A DNA stretch of 64,000 nt from Cucumis sativus. Taxonomy: Eukaryota; Streptophyta; Magnoliopsida; Cucurbitales; Cucurbitaceae. The notes below the pieces were generated by a model. The model was not told the origin of the DNA. It worked only from the letters and a program-made list of their open reading frames with translations, and made no database searches. The position numbers and the translations under genes were made by a program. This document shows, in pieces, positions 12,748-27,053 of this stretch (positions within the stretch are counted from its first letter, which is position 1; each line of letters opens with the position of its first letter). The stretch is from positions 22,819,498 to 22,883,497 of the forward strand of contig NC_026660.2 in assembly GCF_000004075.3 (NCBI RefSeq), read 5' to 3'.

Positions 12748-14865
12748 CTAACATATAGGAATTGGAGCACCGTTCCACTCCTTTAAACATTCTAAGATAG
12801 AATTGATCATCTTTCCCTTACACAAAGCTGCAAATACTTTTTCACACTCTTCTCCCGGAGATATCACCTTTTCACCAGTTAGCAATTTTATTCCCAACTC
12901 TTCTCGCACAAATCTATATAATGGGTAAGATCTGCATTCCTCAATTTGGTTCTTAATTAGTGCATTTCCACTTTCATATGCTAACCTTGTACTTTCAACT
13001 TTATTTGACAAGATTGCCTTTAATTCCGCTTCAAAAATAGCAATCTTTTGGAAGATTGGTGTGTCTGCATTATTTTCATCATCACTATTAGCAAGTGTAT
13101 GCTCAACGAAAACTTGTCTCAATCCTTGCATCAATGGGTAAGTAGCACTGCACGGGTCATCTATATAGGCAAAAGTGTACTCTCTATCGACAACTTTCAA
13201 TAAGTTTTTCTCGAACAATCTTGAGGGATCTAGTGCACCATTAGTGGATGTTATCAAAACCTTCTGTGCTACAAGGATTATAGTGCTTTTAACAGCACTC
13301 TTCAAGTTTTCCTCTAAATGTCTTAAGTCAATTGCTTGGCATAAAGCAACTAAAAATGTAGAAGACATGAGTTTTAGAATGTCAATGGCTTCGGCTGTTT
13401 TTCTTGAGGAAATTAAACCAAGAGAGTTAATATCTTGGTTGTGTTGCTCAGCGCTCTGAACATGAGTTGTCACTGGATTTGCAAGATATTGAAGCTCAGA
13501 GCAATATGAAGCCATAGCGATTTCAGCACCTTTAAACCCATAATCCAAGCTCGGGTTTCTACTTGCAGAAAGATTAGAAGGCAAACCGTTATTGTAGAAA
13601 TCATTGACGAGTTCTGAGAATTGGGCAAACATAAGCTTTCCAATTGAAGCAATGGCAAGACGAGTATTGTCCATAGAAACTCCGATTGGAGTTCCTTGAA
13701 AGTTGCCTCCATGCAAAGCCTTGTTCCTTGAAACATCAATCAAAGGGTTATCATTGACTGAATTAATCTCTCGCTCAATGGATTTTGTTGAGAACCGAAT
13801 AACTTCAATTAGTGGACCAAGCCATTGAGGAGCAGTTCTAAGAGCATAACGGTCTTGTTTTGGCTTTTGAAGAGGATCCATTTCATGCAACTTCTTAGCC
13901 GTTTTCATGTAAGAACTCCCATCTAAAATGTGTTCCATGATTGCAGCTGCTTCAATTTGTCCAGGATGATGCTTTAATTTGTGGGTTAAATGGTCAGTAA
14001 ATTCAGGCTTACCTTGCATAACTTCAGCAAAGATGGCCGACAAAATCTCGGACAATACAGCCAAAATATTTGCTTCAAATAGAACAATAGAAGCCAATCC
14101 AGAACCAACAGCAGTGCTATTGACAAGAGCAAAACCTTCCTTAGGTTGAAACTCAAAGAACCCAGAAGTAATACCAGCATGTATAAAAGCCTCCTTTGCA
14201 TCAAGATTTTCTCCATTTGGACCAATAGCTTTAGAGTTTGGTCGACCAATAAGCAATCCAGCAATGTAAGAAAGAGGAACAAGATCTCCAGAGGCAGTAA
14301 CAGTTCCACGAAGAGGCAAACATGGAGTGATGTTATGATTTAGAAGTTTTATAATGGCTTCCAAAATCTCAAATCTAATACCTGAGTAGCCTTGAAGTAG
14401 GGTGTTAGTCCTCACCAACATGGCTGCCCTCGTAGCTGAGTGGGACAAAGTATGGCTTGACTCAGTCCCACTTTCAGAAATCCCAGCATTTAAGAATCTA
14501 ATAAGCTCCTTTTGGAGGGCCCCACCTTGTTTGGTTCTTCTATGGGATGTAGCACCAAATCCAGTAGTGATGCCATAACTATCAGTTCCTTTATTTAAAC
14601 TCTCCATAATCCAATCACTACTAGCTTTAACACCAACTCTAGTAGACTCTGAAAGCTCAACAATAACATCAGAATTCCTAGTAGCGATAGCAGCAACTTG
14701 AGAGACAGTGAGTGTCTCACCATCAAGCTTGACAAGGGTCCTTTGATACTCCTCTACCATGCGCTTCACCTCATCAAAATGGCTTCCCTTGAGGGAATCA
14801 GCAGCCACACCCCAATTGAGTGGGTCATGAATGGAGCTCTTGGAAATGGTCTCGACTAGGGCCAT
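12748..14865 (-). CDS. PAL: Phenylalanine ammonia-lyase-like, copy 4, most divergent (705 aa)
   Basis: Complete intronless PAL-family gene, ATG at 14865, TAG at 12750-12748. The catalytic Tyr97 (SYGITTGFG), Phe124 (RFLNAGI) and the MIO triad at 191-193 (TASGD) are intact. It departs from the other three at sites that are otherwise fixed. AGIFGNG becomes AGISESG (residues 128-133). The Gly after the active-site Asn249 becomes Ser (VNSTAVG). The C-terminal region has changes such as RLFEKNLLK for RFCEKDLLK and [10 protein letters not shown] for [10 protein letters not shown]. The core from about 325 to 530 stays nearly identical to its neighbours. The reading frame is clean, so this is not an obvious pseudogene. 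Reduced activity, changed specificity or relaxed constraint are all possible. Confidence 0.93.
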   Translation of the reverse strand: MALVETISKSSIHDPLNWGVAADSLKGSHFDEVKRMVEEYQRTLVKLDGETLTVSQVAAIATRNSDVIVELSESTRVGVKASSDWIMESLNKGTDSYGITTGFGATSHRRTKQGGALQKELIRFLNAGISESGTESSHTLSHSATRAAMLVRTNTLLQGYSGIRFEILEAIIKLLNHNITPCLPLRGTVTASGDLVPLSYIAGLLIGRPNSKAIGPNGENLDAKEAFIHAGITSGFFEFQPKEGFALVNSTAVGSGLASIVLFEANILAVLSEILSAIFAEVMQGKPEFTDHLTHKLKHHPGQIEAAAIMEHILDGSSYMKTAKKLHEMDPLQKPKQDRYALRTAPQWLGPLIEVIRFSTKSIEREINSVNDNPLIDVSRNKALHGGNFQGTPIGVSMDNTRLAIASIGKLMFAQFSELVNDFYNNGLPSNLSASRNPSLDYGFKGAEIAMASYCSELQYLANPVTTHVQSAEQHNQDINSLGLISSRKTAEAIDILKLMSSTFLVALCQAIDLRHLEENLKSAVKSTIILVAQKVLITSTNGALDPSRLFEKNLLKVVDREYTFAYIDDPCSATYPLMQGLRQVFVEHTLANSDDENNADTPIFQKIAIFEAELKAILSNKVESTRLAYESGNALIKNQIEECRSYPLYRFVREELGIKLLTGEKVISPGEECEKVFAALCKGKMINSILECLKEWNGAPIPIC

Positions 14866-14940
14866 TTTTAGTTGAAGAAATTAGAACTATATTCTTCTCT
14901 CTGTTTTTGTGTGAGTTGTAGGAGAAATAAAAATGATGCT

Positions 14941-14982
14941 ATTAATATAGAAATTTGGATCAACTTTGTGTGGGGTTGGTGA
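14941..14982 (-). promoter_or_regulatory. PAL copy 4 core promoter: TATA-like box and exact AC-II element
   Basis: The minus strand has CTATATTAAT at 14950-14941, about 75 bp above the ATG. An exact ACCAACC (AC-II/L-box core) lies at 14980-14974 within CTCACCAACCCC. AC elements are the known binding sites of phenylpropanoid R2R3-MYB factors. Confidence 0.55.
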
Positions 14983-14984
14983 GG

Positions 14985-16500
14985 CAAGTTGGTGGAGAGC
15001 AAATGATTCAAATAAGACAGTTGGGTTTTGTTGGAGAGTGTGGGAATGATTTTCAAACGTGGAAGTTTATAACTATACTCACATTACCTCCCAAATATTG
15101 ATTTTTCTATCAAGAATTGTTAATTAATATCTAATTAATACTATATCGTATGTAGTTTATTAATTAATTTTAATATATATAACTATCTTAAGCTAAACGT
15201 AATTTATGAGTTGGTCCGATCAAAATACACAAATAATTATAAGTTGAGTGATATAAAATTTTAAGATCATGTCTAAAAGATGATCAAATGTTTCAATTTT
15301 GTGTACTAATAATTATTCTCAACTCTAAAAAAATAATAGTTAAGTTTTTTATTTTTCAATTTTAATTCTAACACATTTGCTAAACATTTAATTTGTATCT
15401 ATGTATTAGCACCTTCATCTATTAACAATTTTTTAAAAAAAAAATCAACAAATATACTAAACACAAAATTTCAAGTTTAGCGTTTAATCTCGATACACAC
15501 AAATTTAATCTTATAATTGATACATACATTATCATATTTAAAATATTGAAAACATCGTACATACAAATTATATACGAAATAAAAAGTTTGATTATCTATT
15601 AAAGTTAAAAAGTTTATCGAAACTGATTCAATTTGAAATTTGTTTCATGGATAAAAATACTAATTCTATGTTTTAAAAATGTTATTATACATAAACATAC
15701 AAACTGGGGAGCCAAACTTAGAAACTAACACAAAATCAAAAAAACTCTGTTGAGTAGTAAGAATTTTCTTGGGTGATACGGTTGAAACTTGGGTAGGAAG
15801 GAAAGGAAAAAGTTACATTCATTACCAAAATTCAATTTTGTATTCATCAATATATGAAGTTTAGTGAGATGAGAAAGTCAAGTCAAGTGGTCCTATCGAT
15901 TTGTTAATGTCAATGGTTGGTTTTGAATTTGATATCTCTCTTAGACAATGATATATGATTTTAAGTATGGTTTACATTTTGATGCTTTTGTGTTTAATCT
16001 TTTTATTTTTAAATATAAAAAACTAGAAACTTGTATTTTCATAATTTTGTGTTATTTCTTTTTAAAATTGAAATATCAATGTATGAATATTCTTCGAAAG
16101 TAAATTGCAAGACAACCTCAGTGTTAAATCGTTTCTTGCTCATTATTTGAAATTAAATAGATATTTATTGAAAGATAACCCTGTGCCTCCATTTAGTGCA
16201 TCGTTTGAAATTAGATAAATAGTTTGTTTTTTTCAAATAAAAAATTGATAGAATTAATTGTATGGACAAAAAATCAGAGAAGGAAATAATCCTAAACAAA
16301 ATTCGATTTTTAACAAAAAAAAAAAAAAAAAAAGTCGATTCTGATTTTTGTAAGCAATTAGCCAAATTATATTTATGGTATTCGATCATTCAATTATGGA
16401 TATTTTAGAAATTATATTTAATAAATAAGAGCACAAATTTTTATTCAGACAATTCTTTTCTTTCTCTTTCAGTTATGGACATTTGTTCTTCGTTTGGAGT
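14985..16500. other. Intergenic region between the PAL array and the IDH gene
   Basis: AT-rich DNA separating divergently transcribed units (PAL copy 4 leftwards, IDH rightwards). An A18-type homopolymer lies at about 16315-16333. No coding or mobile-element signal was identified. Confidence 0.6.
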
Positions 16501-16513
16501 CCAAAGTTTAAAT

Positions 16514-16540
16514 TGGGCCTTAGTCCAGCCCAAAAGCCCA
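16514..16540. promoter_or_regulatory. Cluster of three site II (TGGGCY) elements in the IDH promoter
   Basis: TGGGCC at 16514-16519 on the plus strand and TGGGCT on the minus strand at 16532-16527 and 16540-16535. They lie 155-180 bp upstream of the start codon. Site II motifs are known in promoters of plant nuclear genes for mitochondrial and cell-growth proteins, where TCP factors bind. This fits the mitochondrial product of the gene just downstream. Confidence 0.6.
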
Positions 16541-16694
16541 TGAAGAAGCTCAAGAATCTTCAGCTTTTTTGTTCATACGGCCCGTTTTTGTTTTATAATT
16601 TTTTAAAAAAGAAAAACTTATTGTTATTTAACAAAACATTTTTGGTTAAGACATTCTCTTTGATTATTTTTCCTTCAATTTTTCGTCGTCAATC

Positions 16695-20322
<3,628 letters not shown>

Positions 20323-22834
20323 GGAATGGTGTACATTTGCTTACATTACATTGCGGTATTGTCTCTGAGGAACCTTTGTGGAGGCTTTCCTTGATATCTT
20401 TTCATAGTTTCTCTGAAGAGTAATAAGTTCAGATCATATTGATGACTCTGAAGTAGCTTTATCCCAAGGGTGCTACTATTTTTTAACCATTGATCCTTTG
20501 CTGGCCATACCAAAGGAAAACTAAAATGGCCTTGTTCATGTAATCAGCCATACAATGTCAGATGATTGAGATCTGTTAAATTTTATTTCTACGAAAACAT
20601 GGCTCTTTTTTTTTTTTTTGTTCCCATTTTTTGGTCTATGTTAGTCTTCATCACTATAGTTTGTAAAAGACGAAAAAGAGCAATCTTATTATCCTTGAAG
20701 CTTTGCCATAATTGTATCACGTGCAAATTAATTTATGATATGTTTTGATAAGCTGTTATTTATTAATCTATATCATGTTTTTTGGTGTCATTTTTGGGCA
20801 ACTCTACTTCTGGTTTGTCAATAAGTTTGTAAAATTCACAATTAAAAAAATTGCCAATTTGATAACTCTTTGGAGTTCACAACTCCAGGTAAATATGTAA
20901 ACAGTGATGAGGTTCAACTCGAGCTTACGCTTTTCATTTTTCCAAAGAATCTTAGTCCTTAGGCTTAATTGAATGCGGTGGAGGGTTAAAATTTCAACAC
21001 GATGATGACTTTGTTCCAACTTCTTGCAATTGCACTCTTCCATCATCACATCAGAATATCCATAAAGAGTCATTTAGACTCATGGGTATTGACCTTGAAA
21101 AATCCGACTTTTTCATCCAAATTTTTTATGCTTTTCATCCAGATTTTTATATGGCAAGAATTTTCTATCACCCATAGCTCTTGCAAGTTCATTACTCCCA
21201 ACTTTTCGTCACACTCCACGAGCTCGGTATGCCATCCCAAAAAGAACTATTGTTTTTTCCTGTATTCTCACACTCATTAACTAGAGTCTATGGAATTGCA
21301 ATTTTAGACTCGGCAACATCATTTTTTATCGTTGCTATTGGAATAAGGGTGGCATCATTTGGAACAAGGGTGGAATGCTTACCAATTTTTACCTGGTCAA
21401 AAGTAATTTGTAAACTCTTATCAATATGGTAGTGTATCGACAAGTTGGGGTATCAAACCCAAGGTAATGGAAAAGAAGAATAAAAGAAATTGCAACAAAA
21501 TTAAGGTAAATTGTGTTCAAGCAAGAAAGGGATAGACAATTTGTATTAGATTTTCAATTCAAAGTCAAGGATGTGTAAAGATTCACTCAAAGGATTAAAG
21601 AGAGATAATTATTGAAGAAAGAAATAAATCATATATCAAAAAAAAATTTCAACCCTAAAATACAAAAACTGATAATGTAAGAAGGCATGTGTTCCGTTGG
21701 CTCTTTAATAAATTTGCCGTTGTATAAAACTATGTGATGGTATCACTATTTGTTTTTTAAAAAATATATCTAATTATTTAAAAGCAATCAATATTTGTAT
21801 AGTGATATGCCTCTACGTTCAATCATATCTATGACACATCATTTTAAATGAATTAAAAGATATATGAAAAGAAAAAAAATCGAATTGTATCAACTTTTAA
21901 AATATGTAGAATATAGAATGGAACAACCAAATGACAGTAGACCAAAAATTGTGTTGAAGTTTTGAATTTCTTTATCAGTAATTATGACTAATTTGTGTGT
22001 TGATCAAATACAATTTTGTAAAAAAATGATTTTATTAAAATCAGTGAATTTATAGAAAATTATATTGTTTTGTTAAAACAATTAGTAAGGTCATTAGCCA
22101 AAATTAACTAGAGACTAGAAATGGTAAATTTTGTTTTATCTTAGTATTGGAAATAAATGTACACAACAAAATTTTAATACTCACATCCTTGAATATATAT
22201 ATATATATATGTATAAATTTAGAAAGTTATTTTACACCATTAAATGTCATATTACCATCATGTTCATGAAATTTTCTAACTTAACTTGATAATTTTGATC
22301 CTTAAAATTTGAGCTTCAATTTAATTCTTATCATTTTAGTCTACCTTTGACGAGGGCTTAATTTCTATTTTTTTTCTTCTGTAGGTAAGTTATTATAACT
22401 CAATCTTGTACCCTAATATATCCAATTAATACAAATTAGCTTAATTGGAAACATTAACCCATCACCAAATAAATTATGTATGGGCTAATATGGTAGTAGT
22501 AAAAATGAATGGTTAAATCCCACTAAAAGAAATGGACTACATTGGAACATTTAAAACCATATAAATTAAATAAAACTGAACTAAATTCAAATTAAATAAA
22601 TCTGATTAAAGCACTAAATTAAAACTATATTAACAAAATAATTATGTATTATACTATGAAAACTAAAATGGTAATTTACTGTTTCTTTCATTTTCTTTTT
22701 AGTTTACAAATCTCAACGAACCACAAAGAGGAATTGGGAATTGGATTCAAAAGAGCGCGTCATTCACAACCGCATAAATAGCGCGTGGGTGGAAAGAACG
22801 AACCGTTGGCTTGACCGATCGTGAAGAACTCGAA
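20323..22834. other. IDH 3' UTR and intergenic region
   Basis: Bases up to about 20760 probably hold the IDH 3' UTR. The rest is AT-rich, with a small (TA)n at about 22193-22210. The segment at about 21300-21620 is unlike its surroundings but shows no coding frame or terminal repeats I can name. The last 150 bp before 22896 are richer in GC and contain GCGCG-type words, as expected of a promoter and 5' UTR. Confidence 0.5.
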
Positions 22835-22895
22835 ATGTTATGCGCCACCGCAAGTCTCGCCAGAAGAACGCCCAGCAAAAACTCCGATAACCGCC

Positions 22896-24284
22896 ATGAC
22901 CGATCATCTTCACCGGCTCCGTTCAACGACCCATCTCTTCAAACAGGCTTCCTCCTCCTTCTTCTCCAACTTCTTTACTTTCCTCCTCCTCTCTCTTCTT
23001 CTTCTCTCCTTCCGCTTACTCGTCGAAAATGGCACCCACCGTGTCACCTCCTTCATCGACCATGACCCCTCTCTCAACGCTCTCCTCTCTCGCCTCGACC
23101 CTCCTCCTAACCAAAGTCACCGCGTTGGATCTCTCGACTCCGCTCGCCACTTCCGCCGCCGTCATCCCTTTCTTCACTTCAAACGCGTCGGAACGCTGGA
23201 CGACGACTTATTCTCCGGCGACGGAGATGAAGATCGCAGGCTCTTTGGCGCCGGTAATGGGTTTTCCCCTAATCGCAGTTTTGTGATGTTCACGCATTTT
23301 GACTCGATGTTAGGGTTTTCGGATTCCGTGGTCGATAATGGGATTAGCGTTTCGGAGGTTGTTCGCCCTGGAGTTACATTCAAAGCTCGGATTACGTCTT
23401 TGGATGTGAATGAAGACGGTTCTAAAAATCAGGATGAAGGGAATGGAGATCTTGAGAGGGAAAATGTCGACGGCCAACAGGATATAAACCGAGTGGTCAA
23501 TTTACAATTTGTTAAAGGATTGGAGCTTGATAATTTGGAAACAGCTGCCCTATTCTTTATGGTGAGTTTCTTGTCTGCGGTGTATGGATGGGTTATACTT
23601 AGCTTTACTCTTACATATTCATTGGTTTTAGGGATGGTATTTATTTCAGTTGTTAATGACCTAACCGGGCGGTTTAGTTCACTGGTTGGTATAATTTGTG
23701 ATGGAACCATGCTGGGGCTCAAACGGCTTTCTGGGTTTATTATCATGAAATGGGCAGTGAGGGATGCATTAACTCAGCTTCTTGGACTATGGTATTTTAG
23801 TGAAATTGAAAACAAATACTCATTTTTCAAGCTATTTGTGAGGTTAAAATTGATGCCATTTTCAATTATGTCTCCATGGGTTCAAGGTTTTGAGAAGGAG
23901 ATATCTGGATTCATATCCACATGGTTTTTGATGGATTCACTTCTAGCTTTCCTATTTGCTGTGGATGCTTGGGCAGTTCTTGCAGATTCGAGGCGAAGTG
24001 GAAGAGAAATAGTGAAGGAAGGTTGCTATTTGTTATCAATCATGTTGAACCAAGCTGTCCAAATAAATTGTTTGGAAGCTATTTTTTGTGGCCCACTAGT
24101 GAGGGCGGTTATAGGTCGAACTTTGGGAAAATATGTTGCCATGGCTTTCCAGTCGGTCGTGGAGGTTTATTTTATGGTTACTTGGTTGGTGTTCTACCTC
24201 TCAGCTAGATGTAGAGATGCCCACGTACAGGGAAGGAGATTTGGTCAGAGAGAACTAGAGGGTTTAACTGATGGACTTAGGTAG
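22896..24284 (+). CDS. Multi-pass membrane protein of unknown function (single exon, 462 aa)
   Basis: I chose the ATG at 22896 because it has a strong plant context (CCGCCATGA) and is the first in-frame ATG. The frame is open farther upstream but has no other ATG. The protein has a hydrophobic segment at 22-43 and a long polar stretch at 45-210 with Arg-rich (86-90) and acidic (102-113, 170-198) patches. A hydrophobic pair follows at about 217-253, then segments at about 340-362 and 412-436, and a basic C-terminus. This suggests an N-terminal anchor, a soluble loop and a C-terminal multi-span domain. I do not recognise a named family, though the intact frame and clear context support a real gene. 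An overlapping upstream ORF begins at 22835. Confidence 0.75.
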   Translation: MTDHLHRLRSTTHLFKQASSSFFSNFFTFLLLSLLLLSFRLLVENGTHRVTSFIDHDPSLNALLSRLDPPPNQSHRVGSLDSARHFRRRHPFLHFKRVGTLDDDLFSGDGDEDRRLFGAGNGFSPNRSFVMFTHFDSMLGFSDSVVDNGISVSEVVRPGVTFKARITSLDVNEDGSKNQDEGNGDLERENVDGQQDINRVVNLQFVKGLELDNLETAALFFMVSFLSAVYGWVILSFTLTYSLVLGMVFISVVNDLTGRFSSLVGIICDGTMLGLKRLSGFIIMKWAVRDALTQLLGLWYFSEIENKYSFFKLFVRLKLMPFSIMSPWVQGFEKEISGFISTWFLMDSLLAFLFAVDAWAVLADSRRSGREIVKEGCYLLSIMLNQAVQINCLEAIFCGPLVRAVIGRTLGKYVAMAFQSVVEVYFMVTWLVFYLSARCRDAHVQGRRFGQRELEGLTDGLR

Positions 24285-26587
24285 TATTAGATAACTCTAC
24301 TGAGTTTCAAATGCAGGCTCCAATTGGACTTTAAAATTAATTCACATCGATCTGTTACCCTTGCTGATGGCCCTCTGATTGAGATCACTTTTGTTCCCTG
24401 TAGTCTACAGAAAATTGTTGTGCTATTTTATACAAGGTTAGATATACTATTGTATATTTGCAATGAAATCATTTCTTTTGTTTGTAGATCGCATTCAATG
24501 GTTTGTAGAAGATATTATGTTGCCATCTATAAAAAAAGGAAATTGAGGATCTTGGTTTCTCTCGCCGTAAATTTGTGCATTCTCATTATGCAAGAGTATC
24601 TGTTGTACTTCTAAATTTTATGGTGGTAGACTGAAACGGCTACAATCGTAGTTGACTTGTTAATTGTCCGAAAAATACTACGCAGTTTTTTAACTTTATT
24701 TGACATGTGTTTACTTCCCACTAACCTTTGGTAAAGGTATAAAAAACCTTGAAATTGTAGTGGGTTTAGTATGATAGAAAGTCACGGGTTTTTCCTCAGA
24801 GGTCAGAGGTAATTTTTCTTTAGTGAAATTTTAGGTCCACTCACAGTCAAGTCGTTTGAGAGCGTGGATCTTTGCTTTTCTTTGTACCATAACTCTTGTA
24901 TACTTATGCAATGTCCAACAATTTGGCCGTTTCTTTATTTTAGAGAATGTAATGGGGTGTCAATCACTGTTGCAGATTTTGCGTGTGGAGTTGGTTATCT
25001 GGCATTAAAGTAATTGCAATTTATCTGACTTTTAGAAGTCTGTGATTCTGTAGTTTAGTTGCTGTTGTTGTTCGAGATATGCAGAAAGGTTCTAGATCTA
25101 TTACTAGGCAATTGGGCAGAAGTGGTCATTGGTCAAAGTGAGAGTCGAAAATTTTTCCTGGAGATAAAATGTTGCCAGCCGTTATGGCCCTTTTAAATCA
25201 CATTTGTCCTTTGTTCTTGGAGGTCAGAAAATGGATTATTTCTGGAGCTATTTTCCTTTACCTGAAATATCTGGAACAAATCAAGGCCTGTTATCCTGCC
25301 ACTGTTTTCAAATAAATGTCAGTCCTTACCTAGCTCACTAATTTAGACATTAATGACCACAATTGGTGATACTTCGTTGCTTGTTATAAATGACTCGACA
25401 CTTTATGATGATTTCCTTGGAATTTTTACATTTCTTCCATTTATGGGTAGCATTTTTCTTGCTTGTAAGAATAAGACAACAAAATATTTACCATGTATTT
25501 CGATTTGCATCTTATGAGATATCCAATCCAAAGTTCCCATGAACTTATTTTAAATTCAAGTTGGCCAATTTACGTTTATTAGTCCTGATTTAGTACACTT
25601 AGGGATGGCATAATGTGGCTAAATTTGGGTAGGTCCATTTACGTCTATCAAAATTGGTGTCTAAATTAACTATGCATCAGAAGTAATCTTTACTGTTCAT
25701 TTGTTTTGGGGGGGTTGACCTGATCACTAGTTATATCTGGTGATTTAGAGGCCCTAATTTCTATTTAATTCAGTTCAATTACTAGTCAAGGTAGTTCGAA
25801 ATTTTAGATTGAGTTGTATGGACATAAAATGGATATGCCTTTATATATTATTTAGATCATGTCTGGTGGGACAAGTTAGTGACTTTAAGTAGCTTTGTAT
25901 ATGAATAAAAATATGACGTAGGCAAATTTTGTTTGGTGCGGGAAGCAGTAAAAGCTGTCATTTTGAACTTTCATATGCATAATTGAGTTCATAGCTCTGA
26001 GAGCTTGTCAAGTCCAATATAGACGGATTCATAGATCTAGTAGTCTAGACTAGGAGGGACAGTGAATGGTGTTCACTATTTTCCCATTTTCTTACTGTGA
26101 TCAAAGATGATGGTTGGAGCTTGTTGGGAATTAGTTATGGAGGATAATGCAAATAGCATGCAAGCTTTAAAAAATACTATAAAACATCATTTGCGGGATT
26201 GTTATTATCATTAATACTTGCAGAAAATGTTCCAGATGAGACTGATTATGTGAAAGGTGTGAGAGAAGGATGCAAAATAGGCTTGAATAGTTCCATTTGA
26301 TTGCCGGGTTGCACAAGTCAGAGGAAATTGTTTCGAGTGACTTGTTGAATATGATGAAGCATATGCAATATTTGGTGGTAACTGATTTGTTGTTGCTGTG
26401 AAGGACTTTCAGCAACTTGCTGCTAAAAGCACTATTTTCTTATAAAGTGGCATTAGGACCCAAGTGATAACACTACTTTTTTAATCAAGTTACATTAGTA
26501 TACAACAAATCGTGGCTAAATACATATCAGCATTCTCAAAGAGGATTTAGATCTTCAGAATAAATGAAATTCGACAACAACCTATCT
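24285..26587. other. 3' UTR and intergenic DNA before the SAUR gene
   Basis: The first few hundred bases probably form the 3' UTR of the membrane-protein gene. The remainder is intergenic with no frame above background and no repeat I can define. Confidence 0.5.
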
Positions 26588-26962
26588 TCAAAGACGCAAA
26601 GGGATTTGCCGGTTATCAGGTGCGCTAGCGCGATCGACAACACTAAGGAAAAGGTTCTCATCACAAGGAATGCAGAGTTTGGAGTTTGCAGTGAAATCAA
26701 ACTCATCTTGTGCTTGATCCAGCAATGCCTTGAACAGAGGGTGATTGAGAAGGCTAATTTTGATTACAAACCTTCTCTTATTCTCACCCACATAGACAAC
26801 CAAGTGACCCTTGGGGACGTCTCGCGGGATGAAGCAATCCTCATGCAAGGGAGACCACAAAACCCATTGGCAGCAGTGCTCACAGGCTGTGCAAGGTACA
26901 ACTTTACTCCCTATCTTCCTCCATTTGTTTGCACATGCTCTTATAAACCTCCCCTTCTTCAT
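26588..26962 (-). CDS. SAUR-family auxin-responsive protein (124 aa)
   Basis: Small auxin-up RNA protein. Family members inhibit PP2C.D phosphatases at the plasma membrane and so activate H+-ATPases and cell expansion. The gene is single-exon, as is usual. The SAUR domain spans about residues 46-103: DVPKGHLVVYVGE, then RRFVIKISLLNHPLFKALLD and an acidic stretch with FDF before the Cys-Pro-Cys-like LCIPCDENLF end. The N-terminus is basic (MKKGRFIRACANKWRKIG) and has an extra Cys-rich stretch (CTACEHCCQW) before the domain. A TATA box lies about 85 bp upstream. The gene stands alone rather than in a SAUR cluster. The subgroup cannot be set without a tree. Confidence 0.93.
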   Translation of the reverse strand: MKKGRFIRACANKWRKIGSKVVPCTACEHCCQWVLWSPLHEDCFIPRDVPKGHLVVYVGENKRRFVIKISLLNHPLFKALLDQAQDEFDFTANSKLCIPCDENLFLSVVDRASAPDNRQIPLRL

Positions 26963-26990
26963 ATTCAGTATGTAGCTGTAGCTAGTGAAT

Positions 26991-27053
26991 TTGAGAGAAA
27001 GAGAGATAGAGAGAGAGGTATGGTATTAAAGAGAAGCTGATAGGTATATATAA
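26991..27053 (-). promoter_or_regulatory. SAUR promoter: TATA box and CT-rich leader
   Basis: The minus strand reads TTATATATA at 27053-27045, about 85 bp upstream of the ATG. A (GA)-rich run at 26991-27018 becomes a CT-rich leader in the transcript, common in plant 5' UTRs. Confidence 0.6.

Noticed and set aside
26564-27040. 158-codon plus-strand frame over the SAUR gene
   Set aside because: It is antisense to a clear SAUR domain, and its sequence reads as the complement of that gene.
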